From Thermothielavioides terrestris NRRL 8126 (lineage: Eukaryota > Ascomycota > Sordariomycetes > Sordariales > Chaetomiaceae), in contig NC_016461.1 of NCBI RefSeq assembly GCF_000226115.1, positions 1,550,001-1,614,000 of the forward strand: DNA of 64,000 bases, read 5' to 3'. Of the stretch, positions 1 to 11,352 are shown in pieces (position 1 is the stretch's first letter; every line of letters starts with the position of its first letter). Below the pieces are notes generated by a model that saw only the letters and a program-made list of their open reading frames with translations, made no database searches and was not told the origin of the DNA. The position numbers were made by a program, and so were the translations under genes.

Positions 1-1168
1 CTCAGAGAGGTACGGCCCAAGTTTGGCGACGGCACGGGTGACCAGCGCGTAGTTGAAGTATAGGTTGCTGATGCGGTCCGGGAACTTGTGCAAGCGACTG
101 ACGTAGCAGTCCAGGTTGGGTTGCCACTGCCCGGTTGTCTGGTTGAGAAAGTCCCAGCAGAGGTGCGTCGAGATGCTCGCGTGCATTCCTGAAATAACCC
201 GGTAGAACACGCGCTTTTCCAGGCATTCGTCCTCGAGCTCCAGGCCCGTCTGGGCCACGAAGGGCGTCAGCGGGTTCTGTTGCCGCTGCTGCTCCAGAGC
301 CTGCTGCCGGCCCGCAGCCTCGATGACCGCCCTGAAATCCATTGCTGCCGGCCCTTTTGCCGCCGTGTCATGGCCAAGCGCTGCCGAGTGCGGAAAGGAG
401 CTCCGCTGGAAGCAGTTCTCCCTGTAGATGGCATCCCAGACCTGTTTCGCACCGACGCCGGTGTAGCCGGTGAACCGCTCCGGATTGCGCAACAGGCTCA
501 CATAGTCTCCCTTGGAGGTCGCGCTCTCGTCTTCTGGCACGCAATAGTCCCGTTCGTCACACTCGTCGTCGTACTCGACCACGCAACTCTCGCCGACATC
601 TGCTCCCAGCCCGCCCCGCAGCGGCCGCTGAGGTTCCTCTTTCTGCACGGTCTTGCCCGGATGTCTCGCGCGGGGGCCTTCCAGCTTGCCGAGCTCGCTG
701 GCGCGCCATACCGGCGGTATGTCGTCCTCGTTATCGAGCGTCTCGACGGCGCAGGCGATGTTGCCGCACATGCCATTCCCGTCGTCCCAGAAGGGGCATT
801 TCTTGTGGAACAGGTTTACCCTGTAGTGCGAGAAGAAGTCGGTCGTCTGCGTCAGGTCGTCAAGGGCCGGCTTGACGTTACGGTTCAACCGCTCGAGGGT
901 CGAGTAGGAAGCGCATGCGTCGCTGACAATGGCTTTGGGCGAGATCTGAGAGAGGGAGGGGTTAGAATGGAACATGGGTACTTCGACCGTCACGGCCGCC
1001 TCGGAGCAAGGCAACGAAGGTGCGTCAAAGCCGCCAATAGCGGAAACAAGGCAAAAGAGAGCATACCGCGCAGGCATCTTGTGAAGGCCGCTCGGAATTC
1101 TGGCACCGGACTTGGGGTCCCCAGAGGGCAAACACCGACAGGTAAAAGAGGCGAGCGGCCGACTTCAT
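1..1168 (-). CDS. ERO1: Endoplasmic reticulum oxidoreductin Ero1, 3' end missing at left edge
   Basis: Ero1 is the FAD-dependent ER thiol oxidase that reoxidises protein disulfide isomerase. Exons on the minus strand are 1168-1067 (34 codons) and 945 to beyond base 1, with a phase-0 GT-AG intron between them. The first exon reads MKSAARLFYLSVFALWG..., a good secretory signal peptide, followed by the DACA segment. The second exon holds the family-typical block HKKCPFWDDGNGMCGNIAC, with the shuttle cysteine pair at about C94 and C99, and later WQPNLDCYVSRL and FPDRISNLYFNYAL. About 349 residues are visible. The active-site CxxC and the C-terminus of the family lie further left, outside the window. 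The start is the only ATG that gives a signal peptide in frame. No frameshift is seen. The function is assigned from family knowledge with high confidence. Confidence 0.95.
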
Positions 1169-2649
1169 GGTAGCGTGAGCTTGTTGCGATGGTCCGAGAC
1201 TTTTAGGCTTGAGACCACGGCGGGACGGTAGGATCGACTTTCTCGATCTGCCGAGAGGCCTGGTGTCGGTCTGGGCGCGGTTCCCGAGACCTGGCCACTG
1301 TCCGGGTCAAGGTCCTCCCAAAGGACGCGATGCGGTTCGAGGGGTGTCAGCAGTGGCGGCCGCAAGAGGACATTTATCGATAAGTGCTTGATCTCGAGGC
1401 CAGGATCTCGGGCGAGAAGGCTTGGCAGTCCAGGAAACACAGGGAAAAGGGCAACCTGGGGTATTGGAAGACAAAGAACCCGAAGCACGATTTCCATCAA
1501 AGAAGTGCAATTGAGAGCTTTTTGATCGCCTATTCCCATGACTATGTGGCAGGACGACGAGGGCTTGGTTTCTGCTTGGCTTACATATCAAACACCTAAA
1601 AAGGAAGCCGCGGATGGGGTCTGAAGGAAGAGGAAATGTGGCCTGAACCAAGATCAGCAGATGCTGAATTGCCGACCGTACGACTGCTGCATGCTGATTG
1701 CCTGGCGATTCTGGAACCTGCCGATAATGTTAGCGAACGCGTTAGTTTCTCCGTATAAGCAAGGTACCGAGTGTAGTACCTACCACCTGACACCTTTCCA
1801 TTAGGTTTATACCCATCGGATGACCCCATAGCATTCAAGATCTCGGGTCCATGCTGGTGCATATTTACAAGTACCTACCTAGTATACTCAGATACTGCAC
1901 ACTCTGCAGAAAATGTCCAGTGTCTTTGTCTCGGTGGTTGCCGCGTGGTTTACCTGCCGCTGAGACCGTCTTTATGGGTAACTGCTCGCAGCTCCGTTGG
2001 TGTCACCCGCTCGGGGTTCCGTGTTTGACCACGTGTGTTGTCTCCGGACTGCGATCCTACCCACGAAGCTTGCAGGTATCACTTCCCACTTCAGCCAATA
2101 TGCGCTGCATACCTCGGCTCAGTTAGGCCAATGGTATTATTATCTCTTGTCCATCCAGCACATTAACCAACAGTCTGGCATTGCGGATCAACGGCCTAGA
2201 ACATGGAGTAGCTCGCCCCGCTCGGCGGCAATTACTTCACTGCCCTGCAACATCCAGTTTACCCTCGAAGCGCTTCTCCAACGGTAAGCCCCTTCCCTCC
2301 TTTAGGTGTCCTGTGATCAACCACATCCCAATCGTTCCTTCCAACGACGCCGGACCTCGTGGGCGCATGGATCTTGTGATGGATGCACCGTCTCAGTCGA
2401 GTCGAAGACGAGCCATGCGATGAGACAGGCGATTCGCTGTCCTTGTTGTCGTGCATCGTAGCCATAGACGTGATGACAGTCGCTACGCGGTCGTATCATG
2501 GCAATGCGAGTGGCGATATACGGACCCGGACTCAGGAGTTTCCTCTTCACGACCTGTCGATCGCGCTTCACTGAGGGGGCTGGTAATTCAGAGGACGTCT
2601 ACTGAATGTTAGTTACCGACGTGACCACGAAACATGTACGGTACCGCGC
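1169..2649. other. Intergenic: ERO1 upstream region and CKS1 downstream region
   Basis: Holds the 5' flank of ERO1 and the 3' flank of CKS1, both minus-strand genes. Short open frames here have no coding character or family resemblance. A CCTACCT-type motif (agtacctacctagtata) lies near 1868-1884. No RNA gene recognised. Confidence 0.6.
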
Positions 2650-3097
2650 TTACTTAAAGAGTAGAATGTGAGGCTCGGGCTCATGAACCTCGTAGTGCTC
2701 CCAACCCAGACTCTAAACAGACTGGTTAGCCATCCTACAGGCCGAGATACCCTCCCGAGGCAGGACGCACCTGTGTAATGCCCATCGCTCGCCACTCTTC
2801 CTCCCAAAGGAGTTTCAAGGTTCCCTTGGACTTGTCGTGGTATTCGGCGGGTATAGCTTTGAGCATGGCTTTGGGCAGCTGGACGTGTCGATACTCGAAC
2901 TCGTTATCCGAGTATCTGGAGTGCGTCAGTGCCGGGTGATGACTCGCTATGGCTCGGCTATGTCATAAAACACACCTGGTTGAATAGTGTATCAAATCAA
3001 TGAACTCGTCCAGAGCCGCGCGCTCCTTCTCCGTGAGCTGCCTTGGAGTTCGGTTGCGGCGGCTGATGTCGATGCCCATCTGCTCCGGAGTCGGCAT
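2650..3097 (-). CDS. CKS1: Cyclin-dependent kinase regulatory subunit (Cks1/Suc1)
   Basis: Cks1 binds cyclin-dependent kinase 1 and phosphorylated substrates, and is needed for cell-cycle transitions. Three minus-strand exons: 3097-2976, 2915-2771 and 2712-2650, with introns of 60 and 58 nt, giving 109 residues. Exon 1 encodes [20 protein letters not shown] and ends in HYST. The split Arg codon leads into [18 protein letters not shown], the phosphate-binding Cks signature. Exon 2 continues to [11 protein letters not shown]. Exon 3 has [18 protein letters not shown], which includes the HxPEPH hinge used for strand exchange in this family. The length is normal for a fungal Cks. All splice sites keep frame and restore the contiguous family sequence. 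Head-to-head with RSC4, 1.28 kb apart. Confidence 0.96.
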
Positions 3098-4374
3098 TTT
3101 GTCGGTTTGCGAGAGGTGGGACACGAGACGCGTGTGCGGAGATCCCCAGGAGGATGTTGGTTGGTTGCTGGTGAAGAGGAGAGGAACTATCGAGGATGTC
3201 GCGGACGGCCGGAAGAGACTTGGCTTCGAGCAATGCCCTGTTCCCAGACTGGGTGGCAGCGGGTCGCGTGGGGTAATGAGATGAGGATCTGGCGGATGCC
3301 GAACCAGGATGCACGAGTCAGTTCTGTGGTGTAAATCAGTGACGAGCTGGGTGGGAGTGCTTTTTGAGAAACGCCTTTGCAAGAGGAGAACTCCGATGGG
3401 TTCCGTGCGCAACCTGTTGGGGTTGAGTGGAAATCCGGCGGGGATGGAAAGTGGGCGAAAGATAAACAATCGGTTCCAATGTGCTGGGGTGCCTGCCGCG
3501 TGCACGGGCAGCTTGCCGTCTGCCACCTTATTGATTAATGAGGCAGCCAAAATTTTACTCCCTGTCACCTTATGTATTCAGACCATTGTACGGAATAGTG
3601 TAATGGAGAAGCGCTGCGGATACTCTATTCCGTATAGTTACAATATTTTCACTTGCAACGAGAAGCCTTTGCAAAAGACAGGAGTGCCCTGATCTCCCAT
3701 TCGGTGGTTTCGAACCGAACAAAAAATTGATATTTTGTCCGCCGTACTGCGGCAGCCGTTCTCAAATAATGTGATTATGTCACCTGCTAGCATTCCACAA
3801 TGCGACTTGGCTATTGGCACCAAGGTGGCCTGTGCGGCACCCATTCAGCCGAAACCGTTTACGGATACTGTGGAAGGGTCTTCTCAGCCTTTTCAGCCAG
3901 AAATACCATAGTTACGGTCATTTTCAGTCACGCAGTCCACAGTGTCTGCGCAAACCTCTGCGGCTCACTGTGTGGACCCGCCCTACATTCCCCAACCTGG
4001 AATTCCAAGTGCACACTCGGTTTGCCCGCGAACACGCAGCCTCTCATCCATACCATTACTCCCGGCCATATCCGCCTTTTCATATCTGACAATCCAATGA
4101 CTTGCTTCTCTATCTGTAGCTGAATCTTTTCCTCGTTCAGTTCTCAGGGCGCGCCCCAGCTATTCAGTGGTCCCGAGCGGCCAGTACCCCTCCCTCCGGC
4201 GAAAGAACTTCCGCGCGTATTCGATCGATTCGCGTCGCGTCCGGAGCTACAAGCGGTCCCCCCTCCTCCGCTCCCCCAACCCCGCGAGCACAGCCGCCGT
4301 AACGGCAGTATTGCCACTACCCGGCACTATCTAGTGCCTTGCTTTGACCAATATTGGCCTGAAGTTGATACCCT
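3098..4374. promoter_or_regulatory. Divergent intergenic region between CKS1 and RSC4
   Basis: A 1.28 kb head-to-head spacer that must hold both promoters. A small inverted repeat (arms tacggaatag 3589-3598 and ctattccgta 3625-3634) lies in it. A second hairpin, ttcggt/accgaa around 3700-3719, has a TTCGA loop but no tRNA around it. No TATA box could be assigned. Confidence 0.5.
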
Positions 4375-4829
4375 ATGGACAACAAACGCAAGGCAAGCTC
4401 TGCGGGAGCTGGCTTCGCCGACGGCGATGATCGTGCCGGGAAGAGGCAGAAATTGCCAGGAGTAAGTTGGCTTGGGTTCTTGTTCGCTTACGCGAGGACT
4501 ATTCATATGCTCGATCTGCTGTATACCTTCCCCTTCGTCGGCCGTGCCAAAATTCTGCTGCCGCTTTCGAAAGCGGAATGCAAATGGGAGTTGCGCCCGG
4601 CCGCCGACGCGATATCCTTCATTGGCTCGCAACCGGATATGCTCGTTCATTTTCTCCCCTTTCAGGCACATCGCTGACCATGGTTTTAGCCTCCGTCCGA
4701 CTACAATCTGATGCAGGGCGAAAGCTATGAGTCTACGACCGCTTACGGTCTACACTTCCTCGAGACGATCCGGAGGACCAAGGACAAGAGGCGAGTTAAA
4801 CTTCTTTTCGGACCGGGGCATTCGGCCGC

Positions 4830-4905
<76 letters not shown>

Positions 4906-7076
4906 GTGACGACTATTTGGACATGGAGTGCTGACATTAGAACGCAGCGGCCGACTTGTCGCGAGCTACTTCGAGGACCTGGTTCCCCGCGAGACGAACC
5001 CTGAGTATTATAACCGTATCCGCATGCCGATCTCGCTGAAGATCATCGAGCAAAAACTTCGAAACCAGGAATTCAAGAACCTGTCGGAGTTGGAAAGCTA
5101 TTTCAAGCGCATGGTGACCAATGCGAAAGAGTTCTACCCGAAGAATTCGGAGGTTTTTGAAGACGCGGAGCGGGTGCGGAAGGCGCTGAGCAATTACATG
5201 ACGAAAACCAATCCCGCGTACAAGCTCAACCCCCGGTACAGCTGTCAAGCAACGCCGCTTCCCAGCGACACGCAAACCGCGGCAGAGGAGGCTCGTGCCC
5301 CCGAAAACGGGACAGACGGTGCGCAAGGCGAAGATGAGAAGGCGAACGGAGAGGAGGCTGCGCAAGGCGATGAAGAGGATGCTGAGGGTGACGAGGGTGA
5401 CGAGGGCGAGGAGGGCGACGAAGGCGGCGAGGAAGATGACGAGAATCCCAAGAGAATTATCCTCAAGAGGAAAGGGCCCGGCAGACCCCCCCGAGCTGGG
5501 TCTGAACAAGCTAGGAAGTTTGACAAGAGCGGGCGGGTCAAGGCAGACCACGAGTACGAAGGCGTGCCCTACAAAGGACTCTCCTTCCAGCAAGCCCAAG
5601 AGAAGATTGTTGAGGAGTTGATCAGGAAGTCCGATGGATCGTAAGCGATGTCTGCTTCCCCGCTTTCCCTGCGCTGTCGACGCTAATCCAGAGGCAGGGG
5701 TCCATACTTCCTCGACTTCATCAACTTGCCCGCCCGCACCTACAAAGATTACTTCGCTGTGATAACTTCCCCTCTATCCCTGAAAGGCCTGCAGAAGCTT
5801 GTCAAGGGGATCCACGGCCGGCAGCCCGCCACTGGTGTCAGCGACTTCAAAAGCTGGGCAGCATTCGAAGAAAAAGCGAGCCTCCTTTGGACCAATGCGC
5901 ATTTCTACAACGAGGAAGGAAGTGTCATACATTCCCTGGCAACGGAGCTCAAGGTAAGACACATCGATCGTATGGTGAGAGTTCAGGAAAGCTTACGAGA
6001 GGTGTGACAGGAATGCTTCGAAAAGGAACTTAATGAGGCCAAGGCACAGGTCCAGGAACCCCCACAACCGAAAATCAAGCTGAAGATGACACCAGGGCAA
6101 GAGACGCCGGTGGTTGGTTCTAAGAAGATCACCATTCACGTCGGCGGCTCTCGTGGTAGCGCGGCGGCCTCGCCCGCACCACAAGCTAACCAGCCGAACG
6201 ATTCTGGCCGTCATGATGGGGCCACGGACGGCAGCCGCCCTGTTTCCCCTCCTGCGGCAAACACGAGCGGCGCCGGTTTTCAGGCCGACAGTGCCAGGCC
6301 TCTACCTGGCTCTGTGGCATCTCCGGGTCCATCTTTGGCCGGTCCTACGCCTGGCGTTGTGTCACAGCAATCCCCGGCGGCTCTTCCGCGGCAGAATGGC
6401 AGTGTGGCGCCAGGTGCGGCCAACGTCCCGAACGGAACGTCCGCTCCTGGCCAAAACTTGCAGTCACATCCCTCCACTCATCAACTCCAAAACGGCCATC
6501 CAACCGCCGTGTCGCTAAATGTGCCACAAATATGGGACCACAAATATCGTGCTCCCGGCAGGGGTAGGTTCATGCGCCGGCATTCTTGGCTGTTTCCCAG
6601 TCATTACAAGCACAAAATTCATCGTGCTAATGTCGCTGTCAGGCCTCGCCGATTCTCTAATGCCCAGTGTGGTGATTCGGACACACCCGAGCGTGGTTAT
6701 GGACCACAGGTTCAGATTGGAGATCCCGGCTCACCCGAAGGAAGCGCAGCAGAACCTCGCGATACATATTCCAGGGCAGCACAGCCGATTGCAGCTCATT
6801 CCTCGCCTGGCTCCGTTCGAGCAGCAGGGCCGGTCGTATCGTCTGTTTGTAACTGTCAACGGCCAAATGGTGGGGCGCGCGACGCCACTGCCCGTCGCCG
6901 ATGATCCCTTGCCGGTGAACGCCGTTGTGTTCGATTTGAGCTTGCAGCACATTACGAACATCATCGGCATCACGGTCATTGCTGCCCTCCCCAAGGGCCA
7001 GAGGCTACCGAATGGTTCTGATTGTGAGGTTGAGAAGCTGGTGATCAACGCCCAGCTTCTGCGAGTGTATTCCTAA
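4375..7076 (+). CDS. RSC4: RSC chromatin-remodelling complex subunit Rsc4, tandem bromodomains
   Basis: Rsc4 is a nuclear RSC subunit that reads acetylated histone H3 through tandem bromodomains. Six exons: 4375-4461, 4690-4790, 4948-5640, 5698-5953, 6011-6563, 6643-7076, giving 707 residues. Bromodomain 1 covers about residues 40-145 (ASYFEDLVPRETNPEYYNRIRMPISLKIIEQKL). A long acidic linker and an AT-hook-like GPGRPPR follow. Bromodomain 2 is at about residues 275-380 (YFLDFINLPARTYKDYFAVI). Then comes a Pro/Ser-rich spacer and the conserved C-terminal domain ending in EVEKLVINAQLLRVYS. Intron 2 (4791-4947) is a GC-AG intron: donor AAGAG|GCGAGT, acceptor ACGCAG after the branch-like CTGAC. 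No GT donor keeps the frame into bromodomain 1. That intron holds a 72-nt poly(A) run. Other introns are GT-AG. Identification is confident; the exon 2/3 junction is inferred. Confidence 0.92.
4832..4903 (+). repeat. Homopolymer A(72) inside RSC4 intron 2
   Basis: Seventy-two consecutive A residues within the GC-AG intron 4791-4947. Without it the intron would be 85 nt, a normal fungal size. It could be slippage expansion, a captured poly(A) tail, or a length error from sequencing. No target-site duplication or retroposon body is seen beside it. Confidence 0.95.
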
Positions 7077-7842
7077 CACGTGACGTGTTGGATACTGTGT
7101 GGGCAGAGGCTGAAGAGTCGGAAGGCGGCACCCTCCTGGAAGGCGCACTAGGTTTCATGGTTTTGTTGGTCATTCAATGTCATTGTATGGAAAGCGGTAG
7201 CACGGGGCCGGTTGGCGTTCTGGGGGCATCTGAGGCTCGATTGGCGTGCCATGCGCCTCTCGCGAAAGCAGCGAGGCCTCGAGGCCTTTGGGTTTGTTGG
7301 ACCTCCGTGGTTTCCCCAAAATATTCCCGCGTATTGGGAGCCAAGCATACCTTAGCTTGTTTACTGAGCCGTCGCAGCTGCGCCACGGTTTGGGTTTGCC
7401 CCGGTTCCAGTTACGCTCCCTTGAAATTGCCCTTGAATGTGCCTCAATAATGTTTGCTGCTCGGGATGCGTTCTTTATCTGGACTGTTGTGTAGGAAGCC
7501 CACTTCGCATCCGTCGAGCTGTCGAGTTCGCTTTGTTTGTTGAAAGCTGCTCTTCCCATGCCTGTTCCGGATCATCGCCAAGCTGGCTTTCTCTTTGACC
7601 GGTCGCTCTCAAGTACGGCATTTGAATCGCCGGAGCCAGCGCTTGTCGTCCTCTCCATTCTCAAGATACAACTTCTCTCTGGCTTGATGCACCTCAGGGT
7701 AACGGTTAGGCACAGCAAGGGGGTTTGTCTCAAACACGCATAAAACCAACCCGCTCTACCGCAGGCACATTCAGGGTCGCGACCACCAAGCTTGGCAACA
7801 ATCTATCGAACAAGACCAGACGCACTCGGGCGCCTCAGCAAC
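7077..7842. other. Intergenic region upstream of the 695-residue membrane protein gene
   Basis: Downstream flank of RSC4 and upstream flank of the next plus-strand gene. No convincing reading frame or RNA gene. Only the in-frame non-ATG codon at 7792 precedes the chosen start at 7843. Confidence 0.5.
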
Positions 7843-9979
7843 ATGAATAGGGACGCCACCAGCAGCCTCCACCTCCGCGGTGGCTCCCTGGCGGACAGCT
7901 ACGGCTACAACACCAGCTTCACTCGTCGCACCCTCCTCGACCAACCCCATGACCGCGCTGGCTCCGGGTCCCGTCGCCGGCCTCGAACCCGACAGGGTAA
8001 CGGTGACACTTACCCTTCTGGCGGCGACCACAGCGCCATGCCGAAAGTTTCGCTTTATGGCAAGCCTGCTAGGGCCCTCGGAGTCAAGGATAGTCCCATC
8101 CGCCCTGCTCCCGATGCTCCCAGTCCGCGCCGGGCCTGGCTCAGCTGGGGCATTGCCAGAAGCGGCCGTTGGGGCCGTGCGCGCCGCGAGCTGGGTGAGT
8201 TGACCAGCTCCAGCTGGCGCCCTACGAGGATGGCGTTTGATGTGCACTGGCCGAAGGACGAGTTGGGGAGCGAGTGGTTCGAGAAGGTGTATACACGCCT
8301 GTATGTGCGGGTGAGGCAGTTTGTCACCGAGTACTTTGGGTATGGAGACGTGCCCGTGACTGGCACTGCCGATGATGCTCCTGAAAAGGGGTTTATCTGG
8401 CTGGAGGCGAGGTTCTCGGAACAACTCATGTGGTTTGTCGAGGAAGTTGCGATGCAAGACAACAATGCCGTGGGCGGCTGGGATGATTTGTTGGTGAAAA
8501 GGTTGTTGAGAGAATGCTTGGTAACGGGGGTAATCGGGAAGGTGCTGGAGACGTCTGTCTTTGACGACCTGCTTTTTGGGGCAGACAAGACGCAGAAGGA
8601 CATGCTGGAAGCTCAAGACAAGTGCACCCTCGAACTGGAAGGTACGTGGTTCCCCTGGTGGATTATGGACGCTGAACTCACTCGATGCAGGTTATCAACG
8701 CACCCAACTGCGGTCTCATTGCGTTCGCACCATGCTCAGGGATGACGCCTTGACACCCGAGTTCTGGCCTTGCGTCGACCAGCTCGCAATGCAGTTGATG
8801 GTGCTGCTCCTGCCCCTTATTCGCCTGATGGACAAGTACTTCCCAGCCAGCCAGGCAAAACCAATGCGGGACATCTATCAAGCCCTACACGCGATTGTTG
8901 CCGAAGCGGCCTACTTGTCCATCGGCATCCGCTGGTCACGCAACATCTTCCGCTTCTCCTTGCCATACCCTGGAGAGCCGTGGGATATGGACCAAGAACA
9001 AGTCGACAATGCCGTCTACAACGCCTCCGAGGCCGCCAGGGACAAGGCCGATAAGATCGACGAGGAGCTATGGAAAGCAAAGCGAGAACCTCCACGGCAG
9101 CCGGGAGCAGTGGCGGGCTCCAATATTCCCATAATCGGGGGCCGAGCGGGGATGATGATCGCCGCCGTGAGGAACCGTCTCGAAGCGGTCATGAGGCGCG
9201 TCATAGGCCAGGGCCACGAAGAGGGCGTCAACGATGAAGAAGACGCCGCACACTTCCGGCCGTCGTCCCGCCTGGCCAAGGTGCAAATCATCCTGTGGCC
9301 AATGCTCCAGCGCTTCGCGGCAGTCGGTGAGATCGACCCAAAAACCGGCGCTGCCAACGGGGAGAACGTCACTACGATCTTCAAATCCCAGGTAGTATAC
9401 TACTGCGGTTGGGCGGACGAGAGCGGCGGGAGCCAGAGTGAGCACTACCCGACTCTGGCCGACTGGGTGCACGAGAGCAAGCGAGAACGCATGTGGAAAT
9501 CCCTGATGCGGTTGCGTTGGATAGCGTATGCCGCTGCGGTTTGGCTGCTCCTCGGCTTCCTATCACGGTACATCTCCGTTGTGGATGACATCTTGCAGAT
9601 CGTCAGGCACGGGCTGGTAGGGCTGGCCAAGTACGTCGCGCGGGAAGCACTCCTGTTCGTCATGGAGGTGTTGATCACCGTCATCGCGATTGCCATTGGC
9701 ATCGCCAAGATCGTCATGTTTTTGGCCTATGCCGTGAGGAACACACTTGGTCATCTGCTTGCACTGGCGGCTCGGTTGCTTTGGGGCGCTGTCGGCAGTA
9801 TCGGAGGGGCGGCTGAGACGGCTGGCGTCGACCGAGCCGCTGGCTGGTATGATCCGGCATTCTCGTTGCCTGAACTCAGCTGGCAGTCGATGAGAGGCAT
9901 GGCCAAGGCAGTTGCTGGAGAGGTGGTGTGGAAGACAGTAACCGTCCAGGTTCCGGCGGGGTATACCAGGACAGGGTAG
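7843..9979 (+). CDS. Uncharacterised fungal membrane protein (695 aa)
   Basis: Two exons, 7843-8641 and 8691-9979, split by a 49-nt GT-AG intron (phase 1). The start is the first ATG in frame (MNRDATSSLHLRGG...); the frame is open further 5' but without an ATG. The N-terminal 100 residues are Arg/Ser-rich and probably disordered. A middle region has alternating hydrophobic helices, including LAMQLMVLLLPLIRLMDKYF. Near the C-terminus are clear membrane segments (WIAYAAAVWLLLGFLSRYI, then LLFVMEVLITVIAIAIGIAK running into a further hydrophobic stretch). I do not recognise a named domain or catalytic motif. The long uninterrupted second exon and the clean intron support a real gene. The function is unknown and the topology is only a reading of hydrophobicity. 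Confidence 0.85.
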
Positions 9980-10406
9980 TTGAACTCAGGTAGGAAGCGA
10001 TTGCGAGTTTCATGACTTTCATACACTATGCGCGGCCACAATGGGTCATTCGCAATCAATGATGATCACACCTTTCCCATTTGTCCCGTCGTATTCAAAC
10101 GGGCTATGACCCGAGTTTGGTCAGGTACGCAGGGTCTTGTTTGGAGTTGTCTTGGCTGTGGTGGAAATTAACACAGCGTGAAAGACGTATGTGACCCACA
10201 TTACGGATTAACTACGGAATACGGAATACAGACCGGCAGAATTGCGTAACATCAATCAGTTACGGTGAGGGCATCCCAAATTTTTGTCGCGAATGGATTC
10301 ACTTCGCGCTCTGTGTCTCCCTGCAAAGGTAGCCAGCATCCAACACCCATGAAGAAGCTCAGTTAACGCATGCCTTCTGGGTGACCCTCTACCGCCCAAG
10401 TTTGCG
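9980..10406. other. Intergenic spacer upstream of TMA23-like gene
   Basis: Contains the direct duplication tacggaatacggaata near 10213-10230, related to the TACGGAGTA motif seen in several promoters of this window. Otherwise featureless. Confidence 0.5.
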
Positions 10407-11102
10407 ATGGACGCAGCCGCGCTCCTCAAATCCCAGGGGTGGCGGGGCAAAGGCTTCTCGCTCCATCCTACCGACAACAATATCGGACTCGCCAAGCCCC
10501 TCCTCCTGTCTCGCAACACCGACGGCCGTGGCATCGGCCAGAAGACGCACTACACCAGCGACCAATGGTGGCTGCACGCCTTCGACCAGAAGCTCAAGGG
10601 CCTTGACACGTCCAAGAAGGGCACCGTGGTGCAGACGGTCACGCAAGGCAAGCTGGATGTCATTGCGAGTACCCAGCCGAACGGGAAATACACGGGCGCG
10701 AGCGGGCTTTACGCATCATTCGTACGAGGCGGTATGCTGGAGGGCACCATTGAGGCCGGCACTGCGACGGGAGAATCTACCGACGCGACGCCCGTGAGCT
10801 CGGAGGACAGCGACGGGTCTGTCTCGAAGACGGAGAAGCAGAGCGATACCAGAGGCGAGAGAGAGGCGAGGAGAGCCGCGAGGCGTTTGCGCAAGGCAGA
10901 AAAGGCTGCGAGAAAAGCTGCCGAGGCGGAAGCGGCGCGGAGGGCTGCCGAGAAGGCTGCGAAAAAGGAGTTGAAGAAGGCGACAAGGGCCAACGAGACG
11001 AAGGAGCAAAGGCGCGCCAGGAGAGCGGAGAGGAGGGCACGGAAAGAGGCCAAAAGGAGGGAACGAGAAGGGGCGGCACCGCATAAGTCCGACCAGGGAT
11101 GA
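10407..11102 (+). CDS. TMA23: G-patch nucleolar protein, Tma23-like
   Basis: A single exon of 231 residues. The N-terminus MDAAALLKSQGWRGKGFSLH is a degenerate G-patch, followed by NNIGLAKPLLLSRNTDGRGIGQKTHYTSDQWWLHAFDQKLKGL, the arrangement of the fungal Tma23 family, which is nucleolar and linked to small-subunit ribosome biogenesis. The C-terminal third (about residues 150-225) is an Arg/Lys/Ala/Glu-rich charged helix, typical of nucleolar proteins that bind pre-rRNA. The start ATG at 10407 directly precedes the G-patch, as in the family. Convergent with THG1, with 250 nt between stop codons. Family assignment is by recognition of the N-terminal block and overall architecture. Confidence 0.82.
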   Translation: MDAAALLKSQGWRGKGFSLHPTDNNIGLAKPLLLSRNTDGRGIGQKTHYTSDQWWLHAFDQKLKGLDTSKKGTVVQTVTQGKLDVIASTQPNGKYTGASGLYASFVRGGMLEGTIEAGTATGESTDATPVSSEDSDGSVSKTEKQSDTRGEREARRAARRLRKAEKAARKAAEAEAARRAAEKAAKKELKKATRANETKEQRRARRAERRARKEAKRREREGAAPHKSDQG

Positions 11103-11352
11103 AGAACTTGGCATTTGTGCTCTCTGGTACATTGCCCCCCTCGCTGCGAAAGCGGCACGACGGATCCAGATCGCCATCGCGCAGTGCGTGGGGCCTGCGG
11201 CTGCTAGAGTCGCCTGGACAACCGCGCTCGGCGATTCCAGCGCAATCTCCGCGTCATTCGTGGGAGCACTGGGTTTCGTGGCCGACTTGGAGCATGCTGC
11301 GGTCGTGGCAAGCCAAGCGTCAGGCGGCGGCGAGATACCCGCTGGGCCATTC

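Noticed and set aside
280..1173. 297-codon plus-strand frame opposite ERO1
   Set aside because: Starts at TTG, has no family resemblance, and is the mirror of the ERO1 coding frame in GC-rich DNA.
3640..3735. Possible tRNA (TTCGA loop in a hairpin near 3700-3719)
   Set aside because: The loop is 8 nt, and no acceptor stem, D-arm or anticodon arm can be folded on either strand.
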